NCBI GenBank assembly: GCA_961205875.1
Contig: OY540813.1
Coordinates: 21,051,001-21,115,000, forward strand
Direction: 5' to 3'
DNA length: 64,000 bases
From: Sialis fuliginosa
Lineage: Eukaryota; Arthropoda; Insecta; Megaloptera; Sialidae
Shown: positions 38,011 through 50,588 of the stretch, one piece after another
Position numbering within the stretch: position 1 is the stretch's first letter
Layout: each line of letters opens with the position of its first letter
Position numbers and translations under genes: made by a program
Notes under the pieces: generated by a model
What the model saw: the letters and a program-made list of their open reading frames with translations, nothing else
What the model was told of the DNA's origin: nothing
Database searches by the model: none

Positions 38011-38726
38011 TGACCACGCCTTCGATACTGTGGGAACTAATAAGAAAGCAGAACATTTATTTTTCATTAACAATGCCGTGGTCAAATAAAATATTGTTAG
38101 GATTTAGTATAGTCAAATACAATAAAACGATCACAGTAGAGATGTGTAATTCATGAATCTAATAATAATTTAATTAATTTTTTTTAATGAAATCTTCGAA
38201 AAAAGATTTGTAAAGTTTAAAAAATGAACCCATAAGCAAATAATATTCAAATGACTTTTTTATATAGTTACATATTTTTTGAATGAATTGAAGCACTGAT
38301 TCAGATGCATATATAAGAAAAATACTTTGAAATCTGAATAACTTTTTTTATTTCTATAATCGATTAAAACAGAAGTAGTTTGAAATTCAAGTCAACCTAT
38401 TTTATTAAATTTTACTAAAGGGCTCACTGAACGAATTTTTGTCGCTTAAGTTCTAATACCGAGTATGTTAAAAACTGGCAATATTGGTACCATTGTAAAG
38501 AGAATCGCTAGACTAGACACATTGTTTGACCTATAAGAAACTTTTATTCGAGCCAATGAGAAAATGTTATTCTATAATCATTAACAGTGCATCAATTTTT
38601 AATTTAATCATAGCAACTTTAATTATAATCAAAAATAAGTATCTAAAAGAGTATGCTTTCAATCTTATAGAATCTATTTTATTGTTTGCCTCTACTATTG
38701 CTTCCTCGCCATATTGAAGATATGAA

Positions 38727-39300
38727 AAGCTTTAAAAAAATTGCTGTCCGATTTCAAAATTTTAACTTGATCTTTCCGTTTCAGGTCAAGACAAATACGT
38801 TCTGTGTCTGTCTGTGTGTGTGTCTGGCTGTCTGTCTGTCTGTGTGTGTATGTCTGTCCCCTTAATCCTTGTCACACGCAAAACTCATGAACCACTGAAC
38901 CGATATTAATGAAACTTGGTTAGTTGGTTGTGTCTGGCTAGAGGAGCGTCACATTTAAAAATCATTGAAATCGTGTGTTAGGAGAAGGAGTGATACTCAA
39001 AAATAGTTATTTTTTGAATATATCTCAAGAAAGACACGTTACTTGAAAATGTTATAGAATTTTTTTGTAGAGCATTCAATTTTCTATAATAACACATACA
39101 CTTTGAATTAAATAAATCTACATTTTAATTAAATGTCATTTTGACGTTTGTATAGCAGAAAAAATTAAATTTAAATTGGAACTGTCAAAAAATGGCAGTT
39201 CATGTGAATACTTTATCAGTGTTTATTAAAATTAATCGATAATTAACTATCTTTGGTGAATTTAGCACGAGGAAGTACTGTGCATTTACAAGGCTTTTTA
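38727..39300 (+). repeat. Dispersed repeat family A, copy 1
   Basis: Starts near TCCGATTTCAAAATTTTAAC and contains GATCTTTCCGTTTCAGGTCA, a (CTGT)/(GT) microsatellite, CATGAACCACTGAACCGAT, AATGTCATTTTGACGTTTGT and, at the end, GAATTTAGCACGAGGAAG then CTGTGCATTT. Copies in the same order are at 45869 and 58950, with inverted pieces at 15840, 61436 and 62007. No coding frame and no clear TIRs; class unknown. Confidence 0.65.
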
Positions 39301-39304
39301 AATA

Positions 39305-40104
39305 TACACCCAATTCTGTTTTTACACGGTCTTTTTTTACACGGTTTTGATTTAACACGGTCTAGAAAAAAAATTTTTTTTCCGTTTTTACACGATTTGA
39401 TTCGATTTAGCACGATTATAAAAAGCCATTTGATTTAAATTTTAAAGAACAAGTATAAAAACAAATCGTAGCTTAAATAAACGCCATCTGGCGACCAAAC
39501 AAAATTTCTAACAAAAATCTAGATTACGTCCTTATCGGCGTAAACATTAACCGTAATTTTCTAGATTGTTTTTTTCTATCTGTTATTTATAAAATAGTTA
39601 GGGAATTCCCCTTTCTAAATTATTTTCATAGCAGCTTAAGTATTATTTTAGTCTTGTATTATGATTTTTAGTCGATTATGATAGCGAATAGAGCTATATT
39701 ATTTTCATCACCTTGATTTTTTACAATTTTTGTTAATGAATTTTTAATGATTTTTAATTTACTTTAAGAATTGAATTATGTACTCTTTGTTTATTAATTT
39801 ATATTGTTTTTTGTATTAGTTTTCAGTTCCTAAACTTGCGATAATTTTATAATTATGTTACTTTAACTGTAATAATTGAATTGCCTTTTGTTTTTATGAA
39901 ATAAACTGTGCATGAATGCACATACAAATTTAATTTGGCTTTTATAAGAGTTTTTTTTGTATGAATCATTTTTTTTAACTATTTTTTCAGGGTATAGAAC
40001 TATTCCCCTTTTTTTCTATGTACTTCATGTCTTTTTTTACACGGTTTTTTTTTACACGGTTTTTTCTGGAACGTATCTACCGTGTAAAAACAGAATTAGG
40101 TGTA
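39305..40104. mobile_element. TIR element of about 800 bp with ACACGG motifs
   Basis: The ends are inverted: TACACCCAATTCTGTTTTTA at the left, TAAAAACAGAATTAGGTGTA at the right. TTTTACACGG or a near variant recurs several times just inside both ends. It abuts the 3' end of family-A copy 1. No transposase frame was seen. Confidence 0.7.
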
Positions 40105-41656
40105 TTTATTTTTAAAAAAAACACACATTTTTTGGAAAATAGAAGAAAAACACTGCATTTTTGTTCTACTGTAAGGTAGTATATTTTGAGTTACGCGGTG
40201 TTAGAACTTATTTAAACGACGTTATGTTAAATATGATAGGATTTTTACTATCTCAAGATACTCGTTTCGTCTTTTGAAGAGCCGACTTCAATATAAGTAG
40301 ACGTATAGTAATTTTAACAACTGCCTTCCTAATTAAATAAATAAAATTATTTTAATTGATCCTATATAAACAAAGATATAACAAGAATTAAAGTTTATTT
40401 TACCTAAATTTATGCAAATTGTTAATTATTATTTTAAATCTGTGATTAAATGTTTAATCTCCTTTTAATTTATATTAAGCTTATAATCTATTTAAATATA
40501 TACATAAGTTTCCTACAGTTTTATGTTTCCAATTATCATTACTTACCGAGGTTTCACTGCTTCTGCTGCATGAGACGATAAATTTAACATGTTCAGTTTA
40601 GATAAAGTGCCTTAAACTAAATAAAATTACGTAGTTGCATTATTGTTTTATCTAGTTCACATGCACAAACAAATCTATAAATATGTATAAACTTATTTGT
40701 TACACCTTAAACTATATATGTATCACTTTCTCTAATCCTTTAATGAACTCTGTAAACTATAAATTGCATAATTTTTAGTGTATCATTCCATAAATATTGT
40801 GTTAATTAATAAATACTACACATTTAGATACAAGATCATTATTTGTATGACACTTTGTACTTTTTTTTCTAAATATAATATAAGACTGACACTTTAACCA
40901 CCGTCACGTTTCGTAAGAGGTTAAAGTGCCAGGCTCATTCATTTACACGGTTTGGATTCTCGAGGTCGAAGCGACGACATATTATTTTATCTTATTAGCC
41001 AAGGTTTATTAAATAATAACATATGATAAAGAATTAAAAAGTAGATCAATTACATAGCCACACACAAAAAAAATCATGTGCCAGAGACTAGACAAACACA
41101 TTTTTATATTTTCGGAGTCGCTGAAACCGAAACTGACCTCAGAATTGCTTTTGCAAGGGTTGAATGCAAAAAATTGTATCCCCGTTGCACCTCCGATAAC
41201 AGCTTGGTCGTAAGAATTGAAGGGTTTAAAAAATGGAATTTCTGTTGTTTGAGACACTATGAAAAAAAATTCTGATTTTTATGTTCAGTGCCGTGTGGAA
41301 CAAAACTACATGAATTCTTGACTCATTTGAGCATTCAAAATTACTTATTTGAAGAGTTGAGTATCCGGGAAAATGACATCGCTATTTTCTAAAAGACTGT
41401 TAAAGTTTTGATCTAATGTTCTTCATGTCTGTCATCTACTATACAACCATAGGTATTCGTTGATAAAAAATTTTACATTCAACCCTAGAAAGGTTTCGAA
41501 GGCCGCGGGAGGATGAAGACCGCGATATAGAAATAACTGTTGATATATATTTTATCTAACACGGTCCTGTGACCTACAGATAAAGTATTATCGAGCCAAA
41601 TAATGTGATTGCTTTTTAAAACATAAATCATCCCTTTTATACTTTTTTCTTAATAA

Positions 41657-42262
41657 AGGTTCCCACAGACCAACGCAAATATTCGTAGCGGCACGGAAAA
41701 AAACGCAGCCGCTGTGGCAGCGGAATTCGCAAATCTGTTCACACCAACGCGGCGCGTTTATTTTATCAATAGTCATTAATTTTTCTTCTACACGCACTAT
41801 TCGATGCTATTTGATACTCATACATATATGTAGGGTAGGATGGGTGAATGGCGGTCACTTAAGCGGGAATCAAAATAACACCTTAAATAAAATACTTATT
41901 GCAAAAGTAAGTGAACTTTCACATAGCTTATTAAATTCACTTTATAACTTTGTGATATAAATTGCCAAGATTTTTGCCATTTGGCATATTTTATACATTT
42001 TTAAAAACATACTTTTGACCGCCATTGCCCGCATGTCCACCAATGAATAAGATGATATTTTACAAATTATATTACTTTTTTCGGTCTTCAAACAAGCTCG
42101 GCGGCGAATAAAACGCTGTCGAAGGCATTTTAAATTTCCGGCGAATAAAAACGCTGTAAAATCCCACTTTCGGCGATTAACTGCCGCGCCAGTGTGAACC
42201 CGTACATAAACTGCCATGTTTTTTTTGCGGCTGCGAATATTCGCGTTGGTCTGTAGGAGACT
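41657..42262. mobile_element. TIR element with ACAGACCAACGCG termini
   Basis: The left end reads CCCACAGACCAACGCAAATA and the right end mirrors it (ATTCGCGTTGGTCTGTAGG). The interior near both ends is GC-rich compared with its surroundings, with GGCGAATAAAA repeated at about 42106 and 42140. Open frames inside have no recognisable domain. Confidence 0.7.
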
Positions 42263-44047
42263 TTATACGACTTTGTACATGCAATCTTATTGTGCAAAAC
42301 GTTACAATAACTTAATAAAATTTAATAAAATGTGTAGAACTTTTTATTACTCTTCGCCGCAATTTAGTAACTTTAAAATACAGCTCCGTGAAAAATAAAT
42401 ATATACATTTATAGGACTGGGGAAGAGATCAGTGGCATAAACTGCTATATACGTATTTAGTACTGAGAAGTGTATGGAAATAGGTACATACTCAATAAAG
42501 ATAATAAACCGAAACAAACTAGCCTTCGTCGAAATGTTTCGTTTTAACCTAACTCGTTTAATTTTGAAAATTAGCATATGCATTTATTATTTATTGGAGG
42601 GAGGGAGTAAAATAAAAACTTTGTACATTGTACATATTATTTTTTTTATAAAATGGGATGTTAACTAACTGCTAGCCAATGCATGAATATCTATGCTACC
42701 TATTTTTTCAGAGTAAATATGCTTTTTTTATTTTTTTAATTACCTACTTACAATTAATAATGAAACTGCTCTCAATGTTGATATTCTTTGCTTAATATTT
42801 ATTTAACAAAATAAATAATATTTATTCTGAATGATATAGTTAACATAAAGTATAATATATATTTGTTGGTGTTTAAATATTTTAATATTGAAGGATATGA
42901 GTATATTATGTACATAATATTCACGATTAACCCTTTTAATCGCAAGGTGCCGATCTTTCGTTACCCAGTGATGTGTATGAAAAAGTGCAAGGTATATTTT
43001 TTCTCTTCTTCATTCATTTTCAATGTAATTTTTTTGTTTTATAAACTATTCAATATTTTTTTACATTGTAAATAATACATTTTTCTAGTTTTTCCATAAT
43101 AAATGTTTGTAAATATCAGATTTAGATCTCTGTGTTATATAAGCATGGATTTATGTATGTATTATCTAGACCACTGAACAGTTTTTTAAGCAAGAAAAAA
43201 TCTATCTTTTACAAATTATTTTTCAATCAAGAATGTTTACAATATACAAATTCTATCTTTGAAATAAATCAAAGTGTACCAATAAAAACTTAGACATAAA
43301 ACTAAAGTTCTTGTAAAGTTGTCTTGCAGCTTTTGTAGTGTTGATTTTTTGCATTTTTTTCATTATAACATTTGGTTTTATGTTTCAGTTTACTTGTTTG
43401 ATAAAATTATTAAATTAAAAAAGGGTTAATAAATATTCGATTTAGAATATTTAACATGCTTAATTCCTTCAATATTTGTTGCATTTACATTCTCATCACG
43501 AACAATTTACAGAATAATACGATTTTAAATATGCAATTTTAATTGAAGATTAATACAAATTTTTAATTAAAACATTAAAATTTACATATTAGCATAATTT
43601 AAATAAATATACAATATACAAATGTAATTTCTTCTAAATAAAATTTTAATTGCTCAGTTATGTTTGATCATTAGAACTCTCTTATTAAAACATTTATGTT
43701 TACTTTAAAAACAGTAAATAGTGTCATTTCAAATAATTGTAAATTATTAAAAAAAGAAAATAAATTTCAAGTAATAGACAATTTTTCAACACTTTTGTAA
43801 AGTAGGTATGCCTACGTATTGAAAAAAACCAATGCAATTTATTATAAAACGACTCTTTTTACTCTTGTTGCAAACTAGCACAACCATTCGATATTTTGTG
43901 TACTATATATATCCTTAACATCGTAAATAACCCAATGTGGCTAAATAATTGTTGCGGAACCACCATGAGAATGTAAAGTAGCACGCTATATAACAAAACA
44001 TCGAACGCACCAACGCATGAAGTATAACACTGATCTTCTCTCGACAG

Positions 44048-44283
44048 GCGCGACGAACAGTGCTAGCAACTCGTCGCAGGGCATTGAGACGACGTCACTG
44101 CGTGTACCGTCACGGATCTCGTTCACCTCGAGCGTACGAAACGGCTGCAGCAGTAGCAACGGCAGCGGTAAAGCGATGACACTCGTGCAACGCGGCGGTG
44201 ACGCGTCTAGTTTGCCACCATCACGCCGCCAATGCGCACAGTACAAATCACCACGCCACTGGCTCGTGGTGACACCTACCTGA
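44048..44283 (+). CDS. Same GPCR, last coding exon (cytoplasmic tail)
   Basis: Acceptor CTCGACAG before 44048. The phase-1 join completes a Gly codon and the exon adds 77 residues to the TGA at 44281-44283. The tail is Ser/Thr-rich (ATNSASNSSQGIETTSLR near its start), as expected for kinase and arrestin sites, and ends in HWLVVTPT. The GC-rich composition matches the other two exons, which supports all three being one gene. The visible protein is 242 residues, TM5 to the C-terminus. The G/C-rich sequence continues for about 60 bases past the stop as 3' UTR. Confidence 0.85.
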
Positions 44284-47200
44284 TATCCGCCGACGGCGGT
44301 GCACCAAAAACCACCGCGGGTATACGACGACTACGTCTGAACGTGGTGCTGCGTCTTGACAACATTACCTGTCCGAGTTTGTCGGTCAGGATTGCCATTA
44401 TCAATTAACTTGTGGCTTTTTCGATACAAGCTACGTGTTTTCTACTATATTTACAGTCGATATATTAGTATCAGATATTTTTATTTCAACTTTTAATGAT
44501 TTATCGGTAATATTAATTTAAATACTTACAGGATTTTCAAAATATGTATATGTGTATATAAAACTTATTTTTTTCAAGTCATATTATAATACATAACTAT
44601 TAGAGCTGATAATACGTAGTTATTACAAAAAGTCGAAGTTCATATTGTTAATCGTGTTTCTGACCACACTTTTTTCCGTAAATTGGCAAACTCAAAGTAA
44701 GTATAGATCAAATCAAATATCAGTTAAAAACTCGAATTTTTAGAAGAAATCATCACATTAATATGTGCTTCTATACAGTTTTATATTAATGGCAGTTTAT
44801 CGTAAAGTCATAAATTTTTCACAAACTAAAATTATATTTACTTATCATTGTTTTATCAACCAATCATATATAAATCAAAAACTTAAAAATAATATAGACC
44901 TTTGTCCAAAACCTCCTTCAAACTTTTACTGTTTAGCTTCGAATAATTCATTTCGGAGGACAATGAAAAAAACATAGATATTATTTAATTAGTAATAAGT
45001 GATGTTTTATATTACATTTACAAGTATTTTAATGATAATTAATAAACAGAAAAACGTCTACTATATTTTAAACCGTTAATAATATATGAAATTTAAAAAT
45101 TACCAAATGCCAAAAAGCATTCTAATATTAAAAAAAAATTAATTCTTAATGACATTTAGGAAAAAAAATCCGTTATCAATTTTTGTTACTAACAATTAGT
45201 AGCTTGTATATCCATTATCTTCCCTTATCTAAAATGTAAACCTTATTTTTCATTGATACTATTTTCATATGTATTATTAAATTAGATGTAAAACATTTCA
45301 ATTTAATTCAATCCCCTTAACTGCCACAACGGTTTTTCAAAGCTAACAAAAGTTATATTAATTCATTCACAAAACAATATTTTACAAAATCACTGTTGCT
45401 ATTATTCCAGCACTCACCAACGAATAACAATTTGCAAAACAAATGACAATTTTTCCACCTGTATTATACAAGTATACACACAATCGGTAATCTGAATTAA
45501 ATAGCCACTTTATCATGTAACCAGCTTCCAAAAAACACACACATACTATGGTATGTATGATGGTGATAATTACATTTTATTGTATTGTTTATCATCCATT
45601 TTCGTAATTTGAGCTTTGTTATTTTATGCTGGTTAAATTCTAAAACTTTTATTTATTAAATAATAAGGCTTAGATATAAAATTTAATGGTCTGAGTAAAT
45701 CAAACTTTAATAAGAATATTTGAAAATTTTGGGATATGAATATTTTTTTTCTCTAAAATAGTACTTAATTTGTTTGTTTATATATTTTTTTTAAATGCTA
45801 TTCCGACTTTAACTTTGAAATTATAAACCGACAGCCGACTAAATTTTGATTGAACAAATGAGATACTTTCTGAAAAGTAATCTCCGATTTCAAAATTTTT
45901 ACTTAATCAGTTACTTAATCTTTTCATTTCAAGTTAAATAAAAAATGTCTATCTTTCTCCTAAATCCTTGTCACACCTATAGTTCATGAACCACTGAACG
46001 AATTTGAATAAAAATTGGTTTGTTAATTGGGAAGATAATACCATATAAAAATCACCAAAATCGGATGAAGGTCGGTGTGATATTCCAAAATTATTATTTT
46101 TTCAAAATATCTTAAGAAAGACGCATGTTACATGAAAATTGTTTAAAACCATTTTAGTAGAACATTTTTCCTTTAGAAAATGTCATTCCATTTTTTTATA
46201 ATAATATTCTCTTATAAAAAGCCGAATTTAGCACGAGGAAACTATTTTTATTTTGACGAAAATTTCTATAAAAAAAATAAAGAAAAAATATTAAAACCAA
46301 TCACAACATTACATACCGAATTCCCCACATTTAACTGACAAAAATCTATCAAATACAGATTTATTCAAATACAAAAGTTTTATTGAATTATAATATTATT
46401 TGATGATGCAACAAATTCGAAACTTTTTAACTGATATTTGATATGGGTTATGTAGAGCGAAGTAGGTTAAACTAAGATAAACTGCCAACTTACTTTTTTA
46501 TTATCTTGAATGTAATCCACTTTTTTTTCAATGTAAAGGGAAATGAGTTGCGTTTCTGATCTACGTCGTAGAAGATAAGTATGAGAAAGAATTCTCGAAA
46601 ATGATGCAAAACATGTGATAAATAGATGTAAACATTGTTTACAATGTACGATTAGCTAGTTGTATAGCGTGCAGATAAAATTAATGTGGTAATTTTTTAA
46701 CTAACTTTATTCGTAGATAGGTACCTCTACTTAAGTATTTTTTGTACGTTATGTATTTTAAAATTTTAAATTCATGAAATAAAAAATAGATTCTGAATCT
46801 CAAATTTTCTAACAACTTTTTTTATCCTTTAATTAAAATTCATGTGTTAACATTTAATAGCATTTAATTAATTCTATGTATTATATTAGAATAAGCAGAA
46901 TTTTCCTAATGAGTGGTCCAATGATAAAAACATTTATAAAAAAAATAAAACGCGTATAAAATTAAATATTTTTACTCAGAAGTCTTATTATCTTTATAAA
47001 TATAAAGATCATGAGTTTCTTTGAAAAAAATTCCTCACTAATTTTATCTCAGCTTACGGGTATTTGTCATTAAGGTCATTTTTACAGGTTTGATTTTAAA
47101 AAATTCATAACTGTGACAAAATGACAAGAGATGTATATTTTTTAGAATATTCAATTAAGAATATTGTATATAACGTATTTAAAAATTAAAATGTACAATA

Positions 47201-47951
47201 TACATATATATGTTTTTGTGACTTGATATTTTCAATAATTAATGTAACTTTACATGTTTATTGCCGTAAATTGTTTATATTGAAGTTGACAATATAATTA
47301 AATGTACACATTAGCAAGTAATATTTAATAAAATTAATAGAGATAATATAATGGTATATTATTCCATTATTATGTTTAAGGGCTATATGTTTGTAAATCT
47401 TCAATACTTTCTCACAAACGTACATTTTATTTTTGTCTCCTCATTTTTTTACTATAACATTAATAATGAATTTGTTATATTTTACATTGCATCTATCAAA
47501 GTTTCTTATATTTTAAAATAAAAATCTATATTCTGATGTAAATAAATGATACATAACTGGTAATATTATTATTTAAAAATTATTACTATTTTTATAATTT
47601 TACAATGTATTTAATTTTTCTACGCTAACAAGGGAACTCCGCAGTTTCCCTCCCCAGGGGGAAAAAATTTCCGTTTTTTTAAATTTATTGGTTCCGTTAT
47701 ATTTTTTTAATTTGTAATTATCATTGCATTTATTATAATATGCATTATCAACCGTCTATTGGAATTTTTAATTTTTTGTATTATTTACCGTTTTGTTTGG
47801 GTACCGAATATTAGATATAAAATATAGCATATTTTATTGTACATACATATATTTTTCTAAAAATACAAATGATAAATATAAACAATTAAATGAAAATAAA
47901 ATATTTTGAAATTGAAATATAAACAAACGGCAGAGATAAAAGTCTATCCCT
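44284..47951. other. Receptor 3' UTR and AT-rich intergenic sequence
   Basis: The 3' UTR begins at 44284; its end is not determined. The first clear AATAAA seen is at 45041-45046, but nothing proves its use. The rest shows no gene except the family-A repeat at 45869-46245. Confidence 0.5.
45869..46245 (+). repeat. Dispersed repeat family A, copy 2 (diverged, shortened)
   Basis: Order of shared phrases: TCCGATTTCAAAATTTTTAC, TTCATGAACCACTGAACGAA, GATATTCCAAAATTATT, TCTTAAGAAAGACGC and GAATTTAGCACGAGGAAAC. The microsatellite and part of the second half are missing. Confidence 0.6.
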
Positions 47952-48180
47952 GGGTTGCATAAAGCAAAATTAACAACGATTAGTTAATCATTTGTTTTCA
48001 AACCATGATTAATGTAAATTCTAAACTTATTTTTGATTTGTAAATGAACAATTCACGTAATATGATCATTTTGTATCTTATAAAATCTATCATAATTGTG
48101 ATTGTTTTTTAGAATTAACGTAATAATGGTTTTAAAACAACTGATTAACTAATCGTGATTAATTTTGCTTTATGCAACCC
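47952..48180. mobile_element. Palindromic MITE with GGGTTGCATAAAGC termini
   Basis: The 229-bp element begins GGGTTGCATAAAGCAAAATT and ends with AATTTTGCTTTATGCAACCC. The arms are similar over about 75 bp, including GATTAGTTAATCA. No target duplication is obvious. Superfamily not assigned. Confidence 0.85.
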
Positions 48181-48936
48181 GAGGTATGACTCTAAATTTA
48201 AGTTCTTTGAATCTCATAAAATCTGAAACATTTTCATTTTCAAGTGGGCAGTACGCAGAGTTCCCTTTAAGTAATATATTCACTATCACAAATATTTCAT
48301 TAGCCATTGTCAGAACCGTACTTATGTTAGACATATTGAGGTCCGAGTTGCAAAATTAGTGTAATCTCTCTCTCCTTAATATTTTTTTTTAATTTAAGGT
48401 AATACATTTTTTGCAATAATTTTGCCTAGAGCCGGAAAACTTCTAAAAATTTTATAAATAAAAGTAAATATTATACGGACCTTTCAAGGCCCCCAGCTAG
48501 CGCCTTATGCGCCTGTTCATAAGTACAGCTCTGGCCATTGTTATAAAATAAACTTACTTTTACAGTCCTGTTTATTTTATATCGAACTAATTATAATTTC
48601 TTTGGACACCAATCATACCAAATACATACACGTATACACATACGTGTATACTTACGTATATATTATTATATTTATTACACTCAATTATCTAAAATAAATA
48701 CATACGTATTTTGATTATATTAAGATTATTTTACATCACTGCTTTAATATGTAAAGTACTGTTATTTTAGATGCTAAATTATTATTTATTACATGATGTC
48801 TATCTAGCATGTATCATTAAAGCAGGTTGTTTATGAACTCTGCTGTTTACTGTATCATATACTGGTTAATTCAGTATTACAAAAAAAGTTCTGCTCTTTA
48901 AGAAATTCGTATATATTTTTGTGTTGTAATATGAAA
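48181..48936. other. AT-rich spacer
   Basis: No gene or repeat recognised. The 64-codon open frame beginning at 48165 overlaps the MITE end and has no domain, so it is not called. Confidence 0.5.
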
Positions 48937-49320
48937 CATTAAGTCCGTTTTCCTGTATGCCAATGTTGTTGTTACAATACCGAAACTGATCAAATTTTGA
49001 GTAGTTGAGATATTAACTATAAATCTCAGGTATTAAAAGGTTAGGAGTAGAAGTTGGATTTTCACTTCTCATAGAAAGTATGCTTTAGAAAATATTTGGT
49101 ACATGTTAGATTTTTCATCCAGGACTCATGTTGGTCTCTAATGGGCTCAGTTGAATTTTCAATCCGAGATTTTTCTATCCAAGAAAGAAAAATCCGACTT
49201 CCTGCTCCAACACTTTATTACGTAAGCATTATAACATTATACCCTAAAGTGCTCAAATTTTGATCAGCATCGGTACTATGGATAAAAAGTCTGAAAACAT
49301 AGGAAAAACGATACTTAATA
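48937..49320. mobile_element. Foldback MITE (ATTAAGT...CGTTTTCCT)
   Basis: The left part, ATTAAGTCCGTTTTCCTGTA, is mirrored by GGAAAAACGATACTTAATA at the right. Further inverted pairs are CTGATCAAATTTTGAG near 48986 with CTCAAATTTTGATCAGC near 49252, and GTAGAAGTTGGATTTT with AAATCCGACTTCCTGCTCC. No frame. Confidence 0.65.
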
Positions 49321-49506
49321 CTTATTTAATTTTAGAAAAAATTAATACATACCAAATTTATTAAAAACAAAACATTTGTTTTATAGTAGAATTATACATT
49401 TTTGTGTACAAATTTTCTTTGTTTTATGTTTTCTATGAAAATTCAAATTTTTATTCATTAGATATTATATACCTATAGCAATGTATATGTGTTTTAATAT
49501 ATTTAA

Positions 49507-50429
49507 GGGGGGGGTAAGGTCAAATCATACAAAAAAAGCCATGTTTTCGTGATTTTTTTTCTGACGACACAGTTAAAATTTCTTTACTCAACCAATGGTA
49601 CATTGAAGTATGACATTCGAAGAATGTTTCATCAAATTTGTACAAAGAAATATTAAAAAATACGGCAATGGCAGCAATTGTTCGGACGTGTCTCGAAAAA
49701 AAGGTGAATTGCGGTGCCCCTCATAACTTGGTGCTGGATCATCTGAAATCAAAAAATCAAAGTTCATTCGTTAGATAATAGTTTTCCCCAGGTAACGCTG
49801 TCGAGTTTTTTTTTTTTTTTCTAATTTTTTTCATTTTTTTGAACACTTTGAAGTGAAAAACACAATTTTGTGGGAAAAAATCGGCTAATTTGTTATTGCG
49901 AAATCAAAATTATGAACAAAAAAAAAAAAAACTCGACAGCGTTACCTCGTAAATGATGTACAGAAATAGTGTTTAAAATTTCAAAAGGATCGGTGCAGTA
50001 GTTTTGGAGTTATCAGGGGCACCGACTTTGAAAACGTGAGTTGTGGGAAAAACGCTTTAAAGTTTTAAACACAAAAAAATCCAGTTAAAACGTTTATAAG
50101 CGAATTTTATCGACATACCTCACACTGAGTCATCAATGCCAGGCCCATAGAGGATGTTGCTATCATCGATGATGTCTAATGCATCTTTTTGCTCCTGCCT
50201 ACGACGAACCCTGCCTTCTTTGGTTTGTCGTCCAGCTTCCTGCTCTGCTCGGCTTATGCGTGTGGAGTCATAGGTACAAAAATCCGGCAGGTATAAAAAT
50301 ACTCATAACTTCGTCAATTTTGCTCCAATTAACTTGAAATTTTGACACAATATTCTTCAGATATTACGGATTCAATTTCAAAAATAAAAAAAAATGCAAA
50401 AAAAAAAAATTAAATACCTTACCCCCCCC
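49507..50429. mobile_element. TTAA-flanked TIR element (Kolobok or piggyBac type)
   Basis: The 923-bp element is flanked by TTAA at 49503-49506 and 50430-50433. It begins GGGGGGGGTAAGGT and ends ACCTTACCCCCCCC. TTAA duplication occurs in piggyBac and Kolobok; G-rich starts fit Kolobok better, though this is inference. An internal inverted pair (AGGTAACGCTGTCGAG plus T-run near 49790, A-run plus CTCGACAGCGTTACCT near 49930) forms a second foldback. A short - strand coding remnant is listed separately. Confidence 0.8.
50120..50302 (-). pseudogene. Short coding remnant inside the TTAA element
   Basis: A 60-codon open frame with no start codon, running to the TGA at 50120-50122. It is Arg/Glu/Gln-rich in the middle (RVRRRQEQKD) and ends DALDIIDDSNILYGPGIDD then SV. 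The acidic C-terminal motif looks like genuine protein and not chance. It is probably the C-terminus of the parent element's transposase or accessory protein, kept in this internally deleted copy. I do not recognise the family with certainty. Confidence 0.5.
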
Positions 50430-50588
50430 TTAAGTCAATGCTTAGATACATAATGGTCAATTTAAAAAAAAATTATACGGCATAAATATCCAGGCTGAGT
50501 CAATAATGCGTATTTGTTCGACATCTTTTTTCTTTTAAGAGTAATATTGAAATTAAAAAAGCACATTTTAAAATTATATTGAAATATA

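Larger units (their letters stand above)
36087..44047 (+). other. Receptor intron (about 8.0 kb), repeat-rich
   Basis: Bounded by GTAACA and TCGACAG; the join restores a phase-1 glycine codon. Contains Penelope-like pieces, a family-A repeat and two large TIR elements, listed separately. 42300-44000 holds only A/T-rich sequence and chance frames. Confidence 0.75.

Noticed and set aside
41009-41275. Overlapping frames of 82 and 65 codons on both strands
   Set aside because: No domain or splice context recognised; overlapping on both strands suggests chance or an old repeat.
43986-44246. 86-codon frame on the - strand
   Set aside because: Antisense shadow of the last GPCR exon.
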